Below are positions 52,468 to 60,895 of a stretch of DNA of 64,000 nt, in pieces. The stretch spans positions 124,001-188,000 of the forward strand of contig NZ_CAKZGO010000022.1 of assembly GCF_936916975.1 (NCBI RefSeq), in the 5' to 3' direction. The position numbers and the translations under genes were made by a program. This DNA is from an uncultured Dongia sp. GTDB lineage: Bacteria > Pseudomonadota > Alphaproteobacteria > Dongiales > Dongiaceae. Each line of letters opens with the position of its first letter. Position 1 is the stretch's first letter. Below the pieces are notes generated by a model. The model did no database searches and was not told the origin of the DNA. It saw nothing but the letters and a program-made list of their open reading frames with translations.

Positions 52468-53160
52468 ATGCCCTATCTCGGCGACTATCTCGGACAGATC
52501 CTGTCGGAGATTTCGATGGCACGCCTGCAGGCGGATCTGGAAACGGTCCGCCTGGCCGAGCTTTATGCGGCCCATCCCCTGCTGCGCACGATGCCGGTGC
52601 CGCATGTCCGATTGCCCGATGTCGATCTCGATATCCCTGTCCTCATCAAGGCGTCGGAAGAACCGCGCGATGCTGAATCGTCGCGCGGTGGGGCGACCTT
52701 GCCGGAGATATCCAAGAAGTTCGACGAAGTGTTCACCGCCCATCTGGTCAGATCCGGCGTCGCCTTGTCGGATGCCGATCAGAAGAAGCTGCGCGCGACG
52801 CTCGATGAGCGCCTCGCTTCGGGCCGCTTGCCGCGGGAGATCGCCGTCGATGTGCACCGGATGGCGGACGATCTTACCACTGCGGCGTTGCGTGTCGTCG
52901 ATGAGGCACGGCCCGCGGCAGAGCGCGAAAAGCCGATGGCACAGCCGGCCGCAGCGCTCAAGGAAGCAGTGCGGCTGGAACTGCTGAAACTGCGCACGGC
53001 CCCACCGCGGCTCAGCGTACTGGTGACCAGTTCGGAAATCCGCGAAGCCGCCTCTGCCGACAATGTGACGCGGCTGCGGCTCAAGGTCTCGGAGCACGGG
53101 GTCGAATGGACCTCGGTCGAGACCGATGGCGTGCAGCACGACCGTCTCGTGCCTGAGTGA
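52468..53160 (+). CDS. DUF2589-cassette protein 2, unknown function
   Basis: 230 residues. The N-terminus MPYLGDYLGQILSEISMARLQADLETVRLAELYAAHPLLRTMPVPHVRLPDVDLDIPVLI pairs a helix with a segment that echoes the DUF2589 core (PxPxxR followed by alternating hydrophobics). The middle is helical and charged; the C-terminus RLRLKVSEHGVEWTSVE is beta-like. It lacks signal peptide and membrane helices. It lies 27 bp after the DUF2589 gene and 6 bp before the next, so co-expression is likely. Confidence 0.7.
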   Translation: MPYLGDYLGQILSEISMARLQADLETVRLAELYAAHPLLRTMPVPHVRLPDVDLDIPVLIKASEEPRDAESSRGGATLPEISKKFDEVFTAHLVRSGVALSDADQKKLRATLDERLASGRLPREIAVDVHRMADDLTTAALRVVDEARPAAEREKPMAQPAAALKEAVRLELLKLRTAPPRLSVLVTSSEIREAASADNVTRLRLKVSEHGVEWTSVETDGVQHDRLVPE

Positions 53161-53166
53161 ACGGCG

Positions 53167-53769
53167 ATGCTGCGGCTCATGCATGCTGAGGGCATCGCCG
53201 ATCTGCTGCTGGAGCTGCCGGGTCTGATCGGGCAGCAGGAGCGGCGCTCGACCGATTTTGTGCGCAATGCCGTGGCCTGGCTGACGGCGCTTGAGGATCT
53301 GTTCACCGCGAGCCGCCTGCACCAGGCCGGCAGCATCGCCATCCTGCGCAGCGGGCTGCTTTCCGCCGAACATGGTCATGTGCCGGAGGGCTTGCAGTTT
53401 CGCGGGCGTCCGACGCGCACGCGCGTCCTCACGGCACTGGCGGCCCAGGCCCTGAAGCAAGCGGCAGATACGGCGTCAGAGTTGCTTTCCGAAAACCGGG
53501 CGCGTCTCGCCGAAGCGGAACGGGTGGCTCAGCAGATCGTGGCCGCCGGCCTGTCGCGCGGGGTGATCATGGGCCGTGGGGAAGAGGCCAGCAACACCGA
53601 GTTCCTGCGCGCGCTGCGTCGGGGCCTCAGCACCAGCGCCGATCTGGAGCCGGCGGCGGTCCATCTCGAAGGATTGGTCGGACCGTATGATGCGCTCATT
53701 TTGTTCGACCGGGCGCTGGCGCCGCATCTTGCCGTGCTGGCCGTCGCCATGACCGGGCAGATGCAATGA
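53167..53769 (+). CDS. DUF2589-cassette protein 3, unknown function
   Basis: 200 residues, almost wholly helical: NAVAWLTALEDLFTASRLHQAGSIAILRSGLL, ALAAQALKQAADTASELLSENRARLAEAERVAQQIVAAGLSRGVIMG. The C-terminal half contains LVGPYDALILFDRALAPHLAVLAVAM. I recognise no family. No membrane segment or signal. Its position between protein 2 and the M15-like protein, with gaps of 6 and 19 bp, ties it to the cassette. Confidence 0.65.
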   Translation: MLRLMHAEGIADLLLELPGLIGQQERRSTDFVRNAVAWLTALEDLFTASRLHQAGSIAILRSGLLSAEHGHVPEGLQFRGRPTRTRVLTALAAQALKQAADTASELLSENRARLAEAERVAQQIVAAGLSRGVIMGRGEEASNTEFLRALRRGLSTSADLEPAAVHLEGLVGPYDALILFDRALAPHLAVLAVAMTGQMQ

Positions 53770-53788
53770 GATCTGGAAGGAGCAAGCC

Positions 53789-54352
53789 ATGGCGACATCC
53801 AATTTGAGCGGCAAGGATTGGTGGCGGGCCAATCAGCGGAATTATCCCAACAGCCAGGATATCGACGATCTCGAATCCGGCTTTCGCGCGCGGGTGCAGG
53901 ATTTCATTGGGTCGCTGCGCCATGCCGGTGCCAGCGTCACAATCGCCAGCACGCGCCGCAATGCCACCCGCGCGCATCTCATGCATTATTGCTGGAAGGT
54001 TGCCCATGGCGACATCGCCGCCGCCGACGTGCCGGCAATGAGTGGCCTCACCATCGACTGGGATCATGGCGATGCGGAGAAATCCAAGCAAGGGGCGCAG
54101 GAGATGGTCAATCTGTTCGGCATGGCGCACATCGCCTCGCTCAGCTCCAACCATATCAGCGGCAAAGCCATCGACATGAACATCTCGTGGAAAGAGACGC
54201 TGGTTCTGACACAGCCGGCGCCCCTGCTTACGCGTATCGAGAGCCGGCCGCGCAGCGGGCAGAATCGTGAGCTTCACGGGATTGGCGGTGACGTTTTCCG
54301 GGTCTTCAAATTGTGTTCCGACCCGCCGCATTGGTCCTTCAACGGCCGTTAG
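53789..54352 (+). CDS. VanY/M15-like zinc peptidase homologue, cytoplasmic
   Basis: 187 residues after GGAAGGAG. The pattern SxHxxGxAxD of M15 D,D-peptidases is present as SNHISGKAID: His122 and Asp129 should bind zinc. The third ligand would be His181 in DPPHWSFNGR; the residue three positions earlier, where M15 enzymes have the catalytic Glu, is Asp178. There is no signal peptide, so it would need a lysis or injection route to reach peptidoglycan, as phage endolysins do. It may instead cleave another peptide or be inactive. Confidence 0.7.
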   Translation: MATSNLSGKDWWRANQRNYPNSQDIDDLESGFRARVQDFIGSLRHAGASVTIASTRRNATRAHLMHYCWKVAHGDIAAADVPAMSGLTIDWDHGDAEKSKQGAQEMVNLFGMAHIASLSSNHISGKAIDMNISWKETLVLTQPAPLLTRIESRPRSGQNRELHGIGGDVFRVFKLCSDPPHWSFNGR

Positions 54353-54601
54353 CCGGCGCTCGTTTCCCGTGAAGTCTTGAGGGCGTGCCGCGTTTACTGG
54401 CGGCCTCGGTCCGTCGCATCCAATCAAAGAATATTGTCAAACCAACAGGAGTGAAGTCACCCGTTTGGATTGTATTTGGTCCCACATTCCTATTTTTTGG
54501 GACATTTCCCCGATTTCTGTTAGGATTTAATTTAGTCTCATTCGTGTAAAATTTGATCGATATTGTTCTCAAACTGTTTGGATCGGCCTTTGGGGGGCTA
54601 A
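54353..54601. other. AT-rich non-coding interval before the GNAT gene
   Basis: These 249 bases include a markedly AT-rich stretch (about 54420-54570) unlike the surroundings, with a loose GTCCC/GGGAC dyad near 54479-54502. It probably carries the promoter of the GNAT gene. Confidence 0.5.
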
Positions 54602-55567
54602 ATGGGGATCGTCGAACGGCGCTCGCAGATCGAGGTTTCGGTCATCAAAGAGATGGGCGCCATGATGCAAGCGATGGCCATCCGCTCGGCGGTGTTCATC
54701 GGTGAATTCGGCTGCGGCCATGACGAAGAATTCGACGGCAACGATTTCAGCGCCACGCATATCATTGCGCGCGTCGGCGGTGAACCGGCCGGCACCATGC
54801 GCCTGCGCTATTTCGCCGACTTCGTCATTCCCGAACGCCTCGCTGTCCTGCCTGCCTTCCGCAAGGGCCGCTATGGCGACCGCGGTGTGGCTTACGCGCT
54901 GGCCACCTTCGGCTTCAACCTCTCGCGCATGAAAGGCTACAAGCGCTTCGTCGGCTATTCGGTGCTGGGCCTCGAACAATTCTGGGACCGCGTCGCATTG
55001 GCGAGTGGCGGCCGCGTCGACCGCTTCGGCGATGCGCCCATCGAATGCTCAGGCTCGACCTGCATCGGCGTGTTCGGGTCATTGGACCCGATGCCGGGTG
55101 CCGTGGATTCCCGCGAACATCATCATATGCTCACCGCCTGCGAGGCCGAACTGCCGCACCATGTGCAGCAGCGGGCGCAGCTGATGCAGTCGGTGAGTCA
55201 TGAGGTGCCCATCGATGCATTGCCGGTCGACAGCCGGCGTGCCAGCGACCGCCGTGGCGCAGATAAACGTGGTGGCGACCGTCGGGCCACCGACCGTCGG
55301 GCCGATGAACGCCGCGCCACCGATCGCCGTGCGCTCGACCGCCGCGGCGACAATCGGCGGAGTGTGGAGAATCGCGGCTCGGATGTGGTCGGCCAGGATT
55401 TGCGCTTTGGCGACCGTCGCGCCGATGAACGCCGCTCAGACGAGCGCCGTGCCCAGGATCGCCGGGCAGGAGACCGCCGCGCCAGCGACCGCCGCCATCA
55501 CGAAGCAGCAGCCGCGCCAGAACAGCGCAACACGTTCCATCATTATGTTGAGGCCGCGGTCGCGTAA
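54602..55567 (+). CDS. GNAT-type acetyltransferase with C-terminal xxDRR repeat tail
   Basis: 321 residues. Residues 1-160 look like a GNAT domain: IRSAVFIGEFGCGHDEEFDGNDFSATHIIARVGGEPAGTMRLRYFADFVIPERLAVLPAFRKGRYGDRGVAYALATFGFNLSRMKGYKRFVGYS, with the RKGRYGDRGVAYAL segment at the acetyl-CoA site. Residues 211-298 (DNA 55232-55495) are about 14 tandem pentads of the form xxDRR or xxERR, in two blocks split by an 18-residue spacer. The tail is dense in both charges and probably disordered or a salt-bridged helix. The acyl acceptor is unknown. Confidence 0.75.
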   Translation: MGIVERRSQIEVSVIKEMGAMMQAMAIRSAVFIGEFGCGHDEEFDGNDFSATHIIARVGGEPAGTMRLRYFADFVIPERLAVLPAFRKGRYGDRGVAYALATFGFNLSRMKGYKRFVGYSVLGLEQFWDRVALASGGRVDRFGDAPIECSGSTCIGVFGSLDPMPGAVDSREHHHMLTACEAELPHHVQQRAQLMQSVSHEVPIDALPVDSRRASDRRGADKRGGDRRATDRRADERRATDRRALDRRGDNRRSVENRGSDVVGQDLRFGDRRADERRSDERRAQDRRAGDRRASDRRHHEAAAAPEQRNTFHHYVEAAVA

Positions 55568-55577
55568 GGCCGCTGAG

Positions 55578-57092
55578 CTACTCCGGCAGAAAGGCGCAAC
55601 CATGCGTGCTGGCTGGAAACTTCCATGGCCGGCACTCGGCTGGCAATGCCAGATCATGGTCGATGGCGGTAGCGCAGCTTTTGTCCAGCGTGACGCCTTT
55701 CTGAGTGACGGCGAGGTCGCGAATGATGGCAAGTTCGCGTAGCGCGTTGGTCCAGATACGTGCGGAATCAGCGGGTGATTTGTCTCGGAAGTAGTGGGCC
55801 CTGATCGGCGTGCAAGAGAGGGTCGCTCCGGCAAGATTGGCGTTCATGACAATCGCCCCGAAACCAGGATCGTCTCCTCGGCCGGGGTCGAACATGAGTT
55901 CATTCCCGGCGAAGCGCGCGCCGGTGAGATCGCTGTCAATGAAAGCGGATATCTGCAGCGACTGGCCTGATCTGGTTTGCGAGAAATCGGCCGCCTTCAG
56001 CGAGGCGTTGTAGAAGCGCGCACTCTCTACATCGGCATTTGTCAGATTGACGCCGTTCATCGACGCACTAAAGAACTCGGCGCCGATCAGTTCCGCGTCA
56101 GTGAAATTGGCTCCATCCAGTTTCGTGTTGGCGAAGGATGTGCTGCCGATGCGCGCCTCGCTGAAATCGATCCCTCGCAGATCCTGGTCGCCGAGACGCA
56201 GGTTCCAGCCCTCTAGGCCGCGAAAATCCACCAGCCTTGGGTCGATATCTCTCTTCAACAGTAAGATCTGTCGGCGGCGCAGCATTTCCAATTCTGGATC
56301 GTCCGGCAGCTGGCGCAGGCCGGTCTCGGCGGCCGTTAGTGCCGCTGTGAATTCTTTATCCAGTTGCAGACTGCGCACCAAACCGGCATGGGCGTCGGCG
56401 AGAGTTGGATTGCTGGCAAGTAGCCTCCGATAGAGAGCGATCGCAGCATCAAGATCATGGCCGCGTTCGAGATGCGCGCCAAAGCGCAGATTGAGGTTGA
56501 TGTCGTCCGGCGTTTGAGCAAGGTCTGCGGCAAGGGACCTCGTCTCCGCGCGATACGCGGCAAGGATGGGGTGTGCGATGTGCCCAAAGGCATTGTCTGT
56601 CGTGCCGAAGGTGCTCAGTGGTGCAATCAAATAATCGGCGGTTCCCCAGGTGCCGTCATCCCGGTGGTCGGCGATCAAGCCAATCCGATCGCCAGTGTGC
56701 AGCATCGGGCCGCAATTCATGCCGTCGCCTTCGGTGTACTGCAGCGTCAGCGTCTGTGTTTCGGGGCCTTTCCACACGTCGGATAGCGCCACCACCGTGA
56801 CCGTCTCAAAAAACACGGCAATGGCTTCGGGGCAACCCTTCAGGCGCTCCATGAACGGTGCCCGGCACGTCGCGTCAGCGGTATCGGGGCAAGCGGCCCA
56901 CATTTCGGTGGCGGCGCCGATGCAGGGCGTACCCGGCGTGGTCTCGACCGAAGTCACGGTGCCCTCGGCGATCAGATCGCCGGCCGCGAGAATGTCTTCA
57001 GGCTGGACGCTGCCCCCCATGCAGGCCGATGCTTGGGGCACGGCTGTCACAGCGAGCAGAGCCACCAGCAGCAGTTTCCGAGTTCGGCGCAT
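55578..57092 (-). CDS. Secreted protein with TPR and pentapeptide repeats
   Basis: 504 residues. A Sec signal (MRRTRKLLLVALLAVTAVPQASACMGG) leads to a Cys-rich domain (1-190), then TPR-like helices (GAHLERGHDLDAAIALYRRLLASNPTLADAHAGLVRSL, 205-265). Residues about 290-410 are pentapeptide repeats of the A(D/N)Lxx type: DLRGIDFSEARIGSTSFANTKLDGANFTDAELIGAEFF and so on, which fold into a right-handed quadrilateral helix. The C-terminus has paired cysteines. The combination is unusual; the likely site of action is the periplasm. Confidence 0.78.
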   Translation of the reverse strand: MRRTRKLLLVALLAVTAVPQASACMGGSVQPEDILAAGDLIAEGTVTSVETTPGTPCIGAATEMWAACPDTADATCRAPFMERLKGCPEAIAVFFETVTVVALSDVWKGPETQTLTLQYTEGDGMNCGPMLHTGDRIGLIADHRDDGTWGTADYLIAPLSTFGTTDNAFGHIAHPILAAYRAETRSLAADLAQTPDDINLNLRFGAHLERGHDLDAAIALYRRLLASNPTLADAHAGLVRSLQLDKEFTAALTAAETGLRQLPDDPELEMLRRRQILLLKRDIDPRLVDFRGLEGWNLRLGDQDLRGIDFSEARIGSTSFANTKLDGANFTDAELIGAEFFSASMNGVNLTNADVESARFYNASLKAADFSQTRSGQSLQISAFIDSDLTGARFAGNELMFDPGRGDDPGFGAIVMNANLAGATLSCTPIRAHYFRDKSPADSARIWTNALRELAIIRDLAVTQKGVTLDKSCATAIDHDLALPAECRPWKFPASTHGCAFLPE

Positions 57093-57166
57093 GGGTTCCC
57101 CAACGAAATGCGAAGCCGAATTGTGGCGGGAGAATTGGGCGTTTTGATGACCGGAAAGGGCGTCGC

Positions 57167-58309
57167 CTACCGCTGGTCCAGTTTGAACTCGATGCGGCGG
57201 TTCTTGTTGTAGGCGGCGTCGGTGTCGGCGGGGTCGAGGGGGCGGAATTCGGCGTAGCCGGCGATGACCATGCGGTCCGCGGGCAGTCCACGGCTTATAA
57301 GGTACTTGGCGACGGCGCCGGCGCGGGCTGTTGAGAGTTCCCAGTTGGAGGGGAACTGCGCGGTGAAGATCGGGCGGCGGTCGGTATGGCCGTCGATGCG
57401 CAGCACCCAGTCGAGATCCGCCGGAATATCCATGGAGAGCAGAATGAGTGTCGTCGCGAGGTCGTCGAGCTGCGACTTGCCGGCATCGCCCAGCACGGCT
57501 GAGCCGCTGTCGAACAGCACTTCGGATTGGAACACGAAACGGTCGCCGACGATGCGGATGTCCTGGCGGTCGCCCAGCACTTCGCGGAGACGCCCGAAGA
57601 ATTCCGAGCGGTAGCGGGCCAACTCCTCGACCTTGGAGGCGAGCGCTGCATTCAGACGATTGCCGAGGTCGACGATCTGGACTTCCTGGTCCTTGGATTT
57701 CTGTTCCGAAGCGTCGAGAGCCGCCGTGATGCGCCCCAACTCCTCGCGCAGCGCCAGCATCTGCTTGTTCAGCAGTTCGACCTGGAACTGCGCCTCGTCG
57801 GTGATCTTCTTCTTCTCGGCGTCTGATCCCAGGATCTTTTGCTGCAGATCGTCCTTGAGGCTTTCCAGGGCGGCGATATCGGAGAGGAGGGCCGTGATGC
57901 GCTGCCGGTCGGCGTCGATGGTCTGATAGGCGTCAGCAAGCTTCTTCGCCTGGTCGGCATTGAGCGTCGCCTGGCGGTTGGCGGCGTCACGCTCGCCGAT
58001 CACGACGTTGAGCTGGTTCTTCATCTCATCGCGCTCGGCGGTGGAGCTTGCGAGCTCGCCGGAGAGTTGGGAGAGCTGGGCTTTCAGATCCTCGGCGGTC
58101 TTCTTTTCCATCGCCAGCATGTTGGCGATTTCCGAGATCTGCAAATTCAGTTTGGCCAGCGCATCGTCGCGGCCGGATAGCGCCTGACTGAGGAACATCT
58201 GCGCGATCACGAACACCATGAGCACGAAGACGATGACCATGAGCAAGGTCGAGAGCACATCGACATAGCCCGGCCAGGCTTCCATCGGGCGTGCGCGACG
58301 GCGGCTCAT
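57167..58309 (-). CDS. MotB/OmpA-like peptidoglycan-binding stator protein
   Basis: 380 residues. One N-terminal membrane helix (YVDVLSTLLMVIVFVLMVFVIAQMFL) carries Asp17 at the place of the proton-conducting Asp of MotB/TolR/ExbD. Residues 45-230 form a long coiled coil. The OmpA domain (about 250-380) has VLFDSGSAVLG, IDGHTDRRPI and NWELSTARAGAVAKYL. It ends 3 bp before the MotA-like gene and should form a proton-driven stator with it, anchored to peptidoglycan. Confidence 0.85.
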   Translation of the reverse strand: MSRRRARPMEAWPGYVDVLSTLLMVIVFVLMVFVIAQMFLSQALSGRDDALAKLNLQISEIANMLAMEKKTAEDLKAQLSQLSGELASSTAERDEMKNQLNVVIGERDAANRQATLNADQAKKLADAYQTIDADRQRITALLSDIAALESLKDDLQQKILGSDAEKKKITDEAQFQVELLNKQMLALREELGRITAALDASEQKSKDQEVQIVDLGNRLNAALASKVEELARYRSEFFGRLREVLGDRQDIRIVGDRFVFQSEVLFDSGSAVLGDAGKSQLDDLATTLILLSMDIPADLDWVLRIDGHTDRRPIFTAQFPSNWELSTARAGAVAKYLISRGLPADRMVIAGYAEFRPLDPADTDAAYNKNRRIEFKLDQR

Positions 58310-58312
58310 GGC

Positions 58313-59419
58313 TTAGCGCTCGTTGCTGGCGGCGGCGGCGATGGTGCGGGCCAGGAGCTTGATCTCGCCGCGGATTTCCTGGACGGATTGGGTGCGGCCC
58401 GTCGCCAGTTCGTCGGAGAGGCGGGTGAGATGCGCGTCAAGATTGCGGAGATGGTTGCGGCTGTTGGCATCGATGCCAAAGCCGCCGGATGACGCCAGTT
58501 CGGCAAGCCGTGCGGTGACCTGCTGCTGGCTGCGGAGCTGGTCGTTGAGCACCGCCAGCTGATCCGAGATCTGCTTGAAGCCCTGGCCAGAGGCGCCGCG
58601 TCCTTCCTCGCCGCGCTGCATGACACGCTGCAGCTCGTTGAGGCTTTCGGCGGTCTGTTCGAGGAGCGCCTGGATGTAAGCCGGGATCGGCTGGTCGCCG
58701 GCATCGGCAAAGGCGCCGGTGCCCGCGGAGGTGAGGCGGGTCTGGCCGGAGAGCCAGTCTTCAAGCTCGTTGAAGAAGCGGTTCTGCGCCTGGCTTGCCA
58801 TCAATTCCATGAAGCCGATGATGAGCGAGCCGGCCAAGCCGAACAGCGACGACGAGAACGCGATGCCCATGCCGCCCAGGGGCTTGGCGAGGCTTTGCTT
58901 CAAGGTATCGAACATCAGGGTCGGATCCTGCCCGCCGCTGATCTGCAGATTGGTAATGGCATCTGAAACGCCCTTCACCGTGCCGAGCAGGCCCCAGAAG
59001 GTACCCAGCAATCCCAGGAAGATGAGCAGAGAGGTCACATAGCGGCTGATCTCGCGGCTGTCATCGAGGCGCGACTGGATGCCGTCCAAGAGCGAGCGGA
59101 GCGAACTGGTGTTGAGATGGAGCCGGCCGGTCTTGTCTTTCAGCATCGCCGCCATCGGCGCCAGCAGGCGCGGCTGGGTGTAGCTCTGCGAGAAGCCACC
59201 GGTGCGGTAATCCTCGATCCAGGCGATGTCGCTGTAGAGTCGCAGCACCTGCCAGATGGTGAAGAGGATACCGAGCAGCAGCACGACGAGGATGCCGGTG
59301 TTCAGAATCGGGTTGTGGGAATAGGCGACCGAGATCGGGTCCCACAACAGGATTGTGATGCCGATGGACGCAAGCAGCGCCACCAGCATCCACAGCAATT
59401 GCCAGATCGGACGACTCAT
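58313..59419 (-). CDS. MotA/TolQ/ExbB-like proton channel protein
   Basis: 368 residues. Helices at about 8-26 and 38-60, then the pair VTSLLIFLGLLGTFWGLLGTVKGVSDAI and LGGMGIAFSSSLFGLAGSLIIGFMELMASQ, which is the MotA/TolQ channel core. The C-terminal 130 residues are helical and cytoplasmic. With the MotB-like partner it would convert proton flow into mechanical work on the envelope. No flagellar, Tol or TonB genes are nearby. Confidence 0.86.
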   Translation of the reverse strand: MSRPIWQLLWMLVALLASIGITILLWDPISVAYSHNPILNTGILVVLLLGILFTIWQVLRLYSDIAWIEDYRTGGFSQSYTQPRLLAPMAAMLKDKTGRLHLNTSSLRSLLDGIQSRLDDSREISRYVTSLLIFLGLLGTFWGLLGTVKGVSDAITNLQISGGQDPTLMFDTLKQSLAKPLGGMGIAFSSSLFGLAGSLIIGFMELMASQAQNRFFNELEDWLSGQTRLTSAGTGAFADAGDQPIPAYIQALLEQTAESLNELQRVMQRGEEGRGASGQGFKQISDQLAVLNDQLRSQQQVTARLAELASSGGFGIDANSRNHLRNLDAHLTRLSDELATGRTQSVQEIRGEIKLLARTIAAAASNER

Positions 59420-59489
59420 TCAGGCACCGTTCTCAAAAAATGCGACCGGGCTGGGAATTGCGACCAAGCTAGCTGGGTCACGCGGGGTC

Positions 59490-60752
59490 TCAGCCAGCTG
59501 CCGGGACGATGTCGACGCGGTCGGCCGGGCTGCCCTCGGATTTGGTGCCGAGCGCGCGGACGTCGATGCGATTCGACCGCACACCCTTGCCGATGAGGTA
59601 TTTGCGCACTTCGAGGCCGCGGGCCAGCGCCTTGCGGCGCGCCTGGCTCTCGGCATCCGGGGTGCCGCTGCTATAGGCGAGCACCTGGACCTTAATGGTC
59701 TCGTCGGCCAGCATCTTGTCAGCGATGGCGTCGAGGTCGCCGGTGGCACCTTGCGGCAGGTCGTCGCTCTCGCCCTCGAACACGATGCGGGTGGCGCCGC
59801 CGGGGAGAACAGCATTGCCGCCGGTATCGGGCAGGGTTTCATCCGGTGCCTCGGCGCTGGCGACCTGTTCGGCCGGAGCGTCAGCACCCGGAGCATCGGC
59901 AGCGGGCGCGTCAGCAGACGGGGCAGCGTCGGCCGCGGGCGCTTCAGCCGCGGGTGCGGCAGCAGCAACTGCCGAGGCCGGCGCGTTGGCGGCTGGCGAC
60001 GGCACGCTGGCGGGAACTTCGGTCGGCTCGGCCGGCGGTGTCGGTGCCGGGATGGGCTCAGCCGGGGCTTCGACCGCAGGCGCTTCGGCGGCCGGGGTTT
60101 CCGGTACGACCGGTTCTGCCGGCGGGACAACCGGTGCGGATTCAAGGGCGGCTTCGGCGGCGGCTACTTGAGCTGCGGCACCTTCCTCGGTCGCGGTCGG
60201 TGTGGATGCCGGTGCGGGCGCTGCGGCAGCCTTCTTCTTGCGCTTTTTCTTGGTCGGCGCGGCGTCACCCGGTGCCTTCAAGGCGACCGGCTGTGCGCCC
60301 GGGACGTTCAGATAGCTTTGCGGATTGGCGTTGGTGGGCGTGCTCATTGGCAGGCCCGCACGATTGCCGGGGGCGAAGGCCGGATTGGCGTAGGGCGCCA
60401 CGAAGGGTGCGTTGGTCGGCATGGCGGCATAGCCATAGACCGGCGCTACCTGGCCGTAGACGGGCGCACCGGCAGGCGTGAAGACCGATCTGGGCTGCGC
60501 GCTGACGCGGGCAGGTGCGGCATAGCCATAGGGCTGGAAGGCGCCAGGTGCGGCCGGCGCGCCGTAAGGCGAGAGAGCGCCGTAATTCACCGTGACTGGG
60601 GCGGAGCTCGCTTGCGGGAAGTAATAGGCCTGCTGGGCCTGGGCACCACCTGCCAGGGCAAGGGGCGTTGCCAGAGCAATACCGGCCAGCAGGGTCTTTG
60701 CCAAAAGGGTGGTCTTACGTCCGCCGCGCGCTGCGTTCGCCTGCTTGCTCAT
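59490..60752 (-). CDS. OmpA-family protein with Pro/Ala-rich linker
   Basis: 420 residues. A signal peptide ends near GGAQAQQ. Residues 40-150 are Tyr/Pro/Ala-rich; a lysine run KKKRKKK lies near 170; residues 175-300 are a long Ala/Pro/Glu linker; the last 110 residues form an OmpA domain (RRKALARGLEVRKYLIGKGVRSNRIDVRALG). The linker could span the periplasm. It lies 70 bp upstream of the MotA-like gene on the same strand, so the three proteins may form one envelope assembly. Confidence 0.8.
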   Translation of the reverse strand: MSKQANAARGGRKTTLLAKTLLAGIALATPLALAGGAQAQQAYYFPQASSAPVTVNYGALSPYGAPAAPGAFQPYGYAAPARVSAQPRSVFTPAGAPVYGQVAPVYGYAAMPTNAPFVAPYANPAFAPGNRAGLPMSTPTNANPQSYLNVPGAQPVALKAPGDAAPTKKKRKKKAAAAPAPASTPTATEEGAAAQVAAAEAALESAPVVPPAEPVVPETPAAEAPAVEAPAEPIPAPTPPAEPTEVPASVPSPAANAPASAVAAAAPAAEAPAADAAPSADAPAADAPGADAPAEQVASAEAPDETLPDTGGNAVLPGGATRIVFEGESDDLPQGATGDLDAIADKMLADETIKVQVLAYSSGTPDAESQARRKALARGLEVRKYLIGKGVRSNRIDVRALGTKSEGSPADRVDIVPAAG

Positions 60753-60895
60753 ATCCGCCTGCCAGTCTCACTAGAGGGATGCCAATCGGAGAGGACTATA
60801 ACCGATCCGAATTTGTCCCTACAACCCGCCCTTTGCCGAGCCGGTATAAGTATTTAGCTGGTAAAAAGGGCGGACTCGGGTCCCTGGAGGCGGGC

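Noticed and set aside
57167-59419. Zorya-type anti-phage system (ZorA/ZorB)
   Set aside because: The pair resembles ZorA/ZorB in general form, but no ZorC, ZorD or ZorE gene is adjacent; the neighbours are an OmpA protein, suhB and efp.
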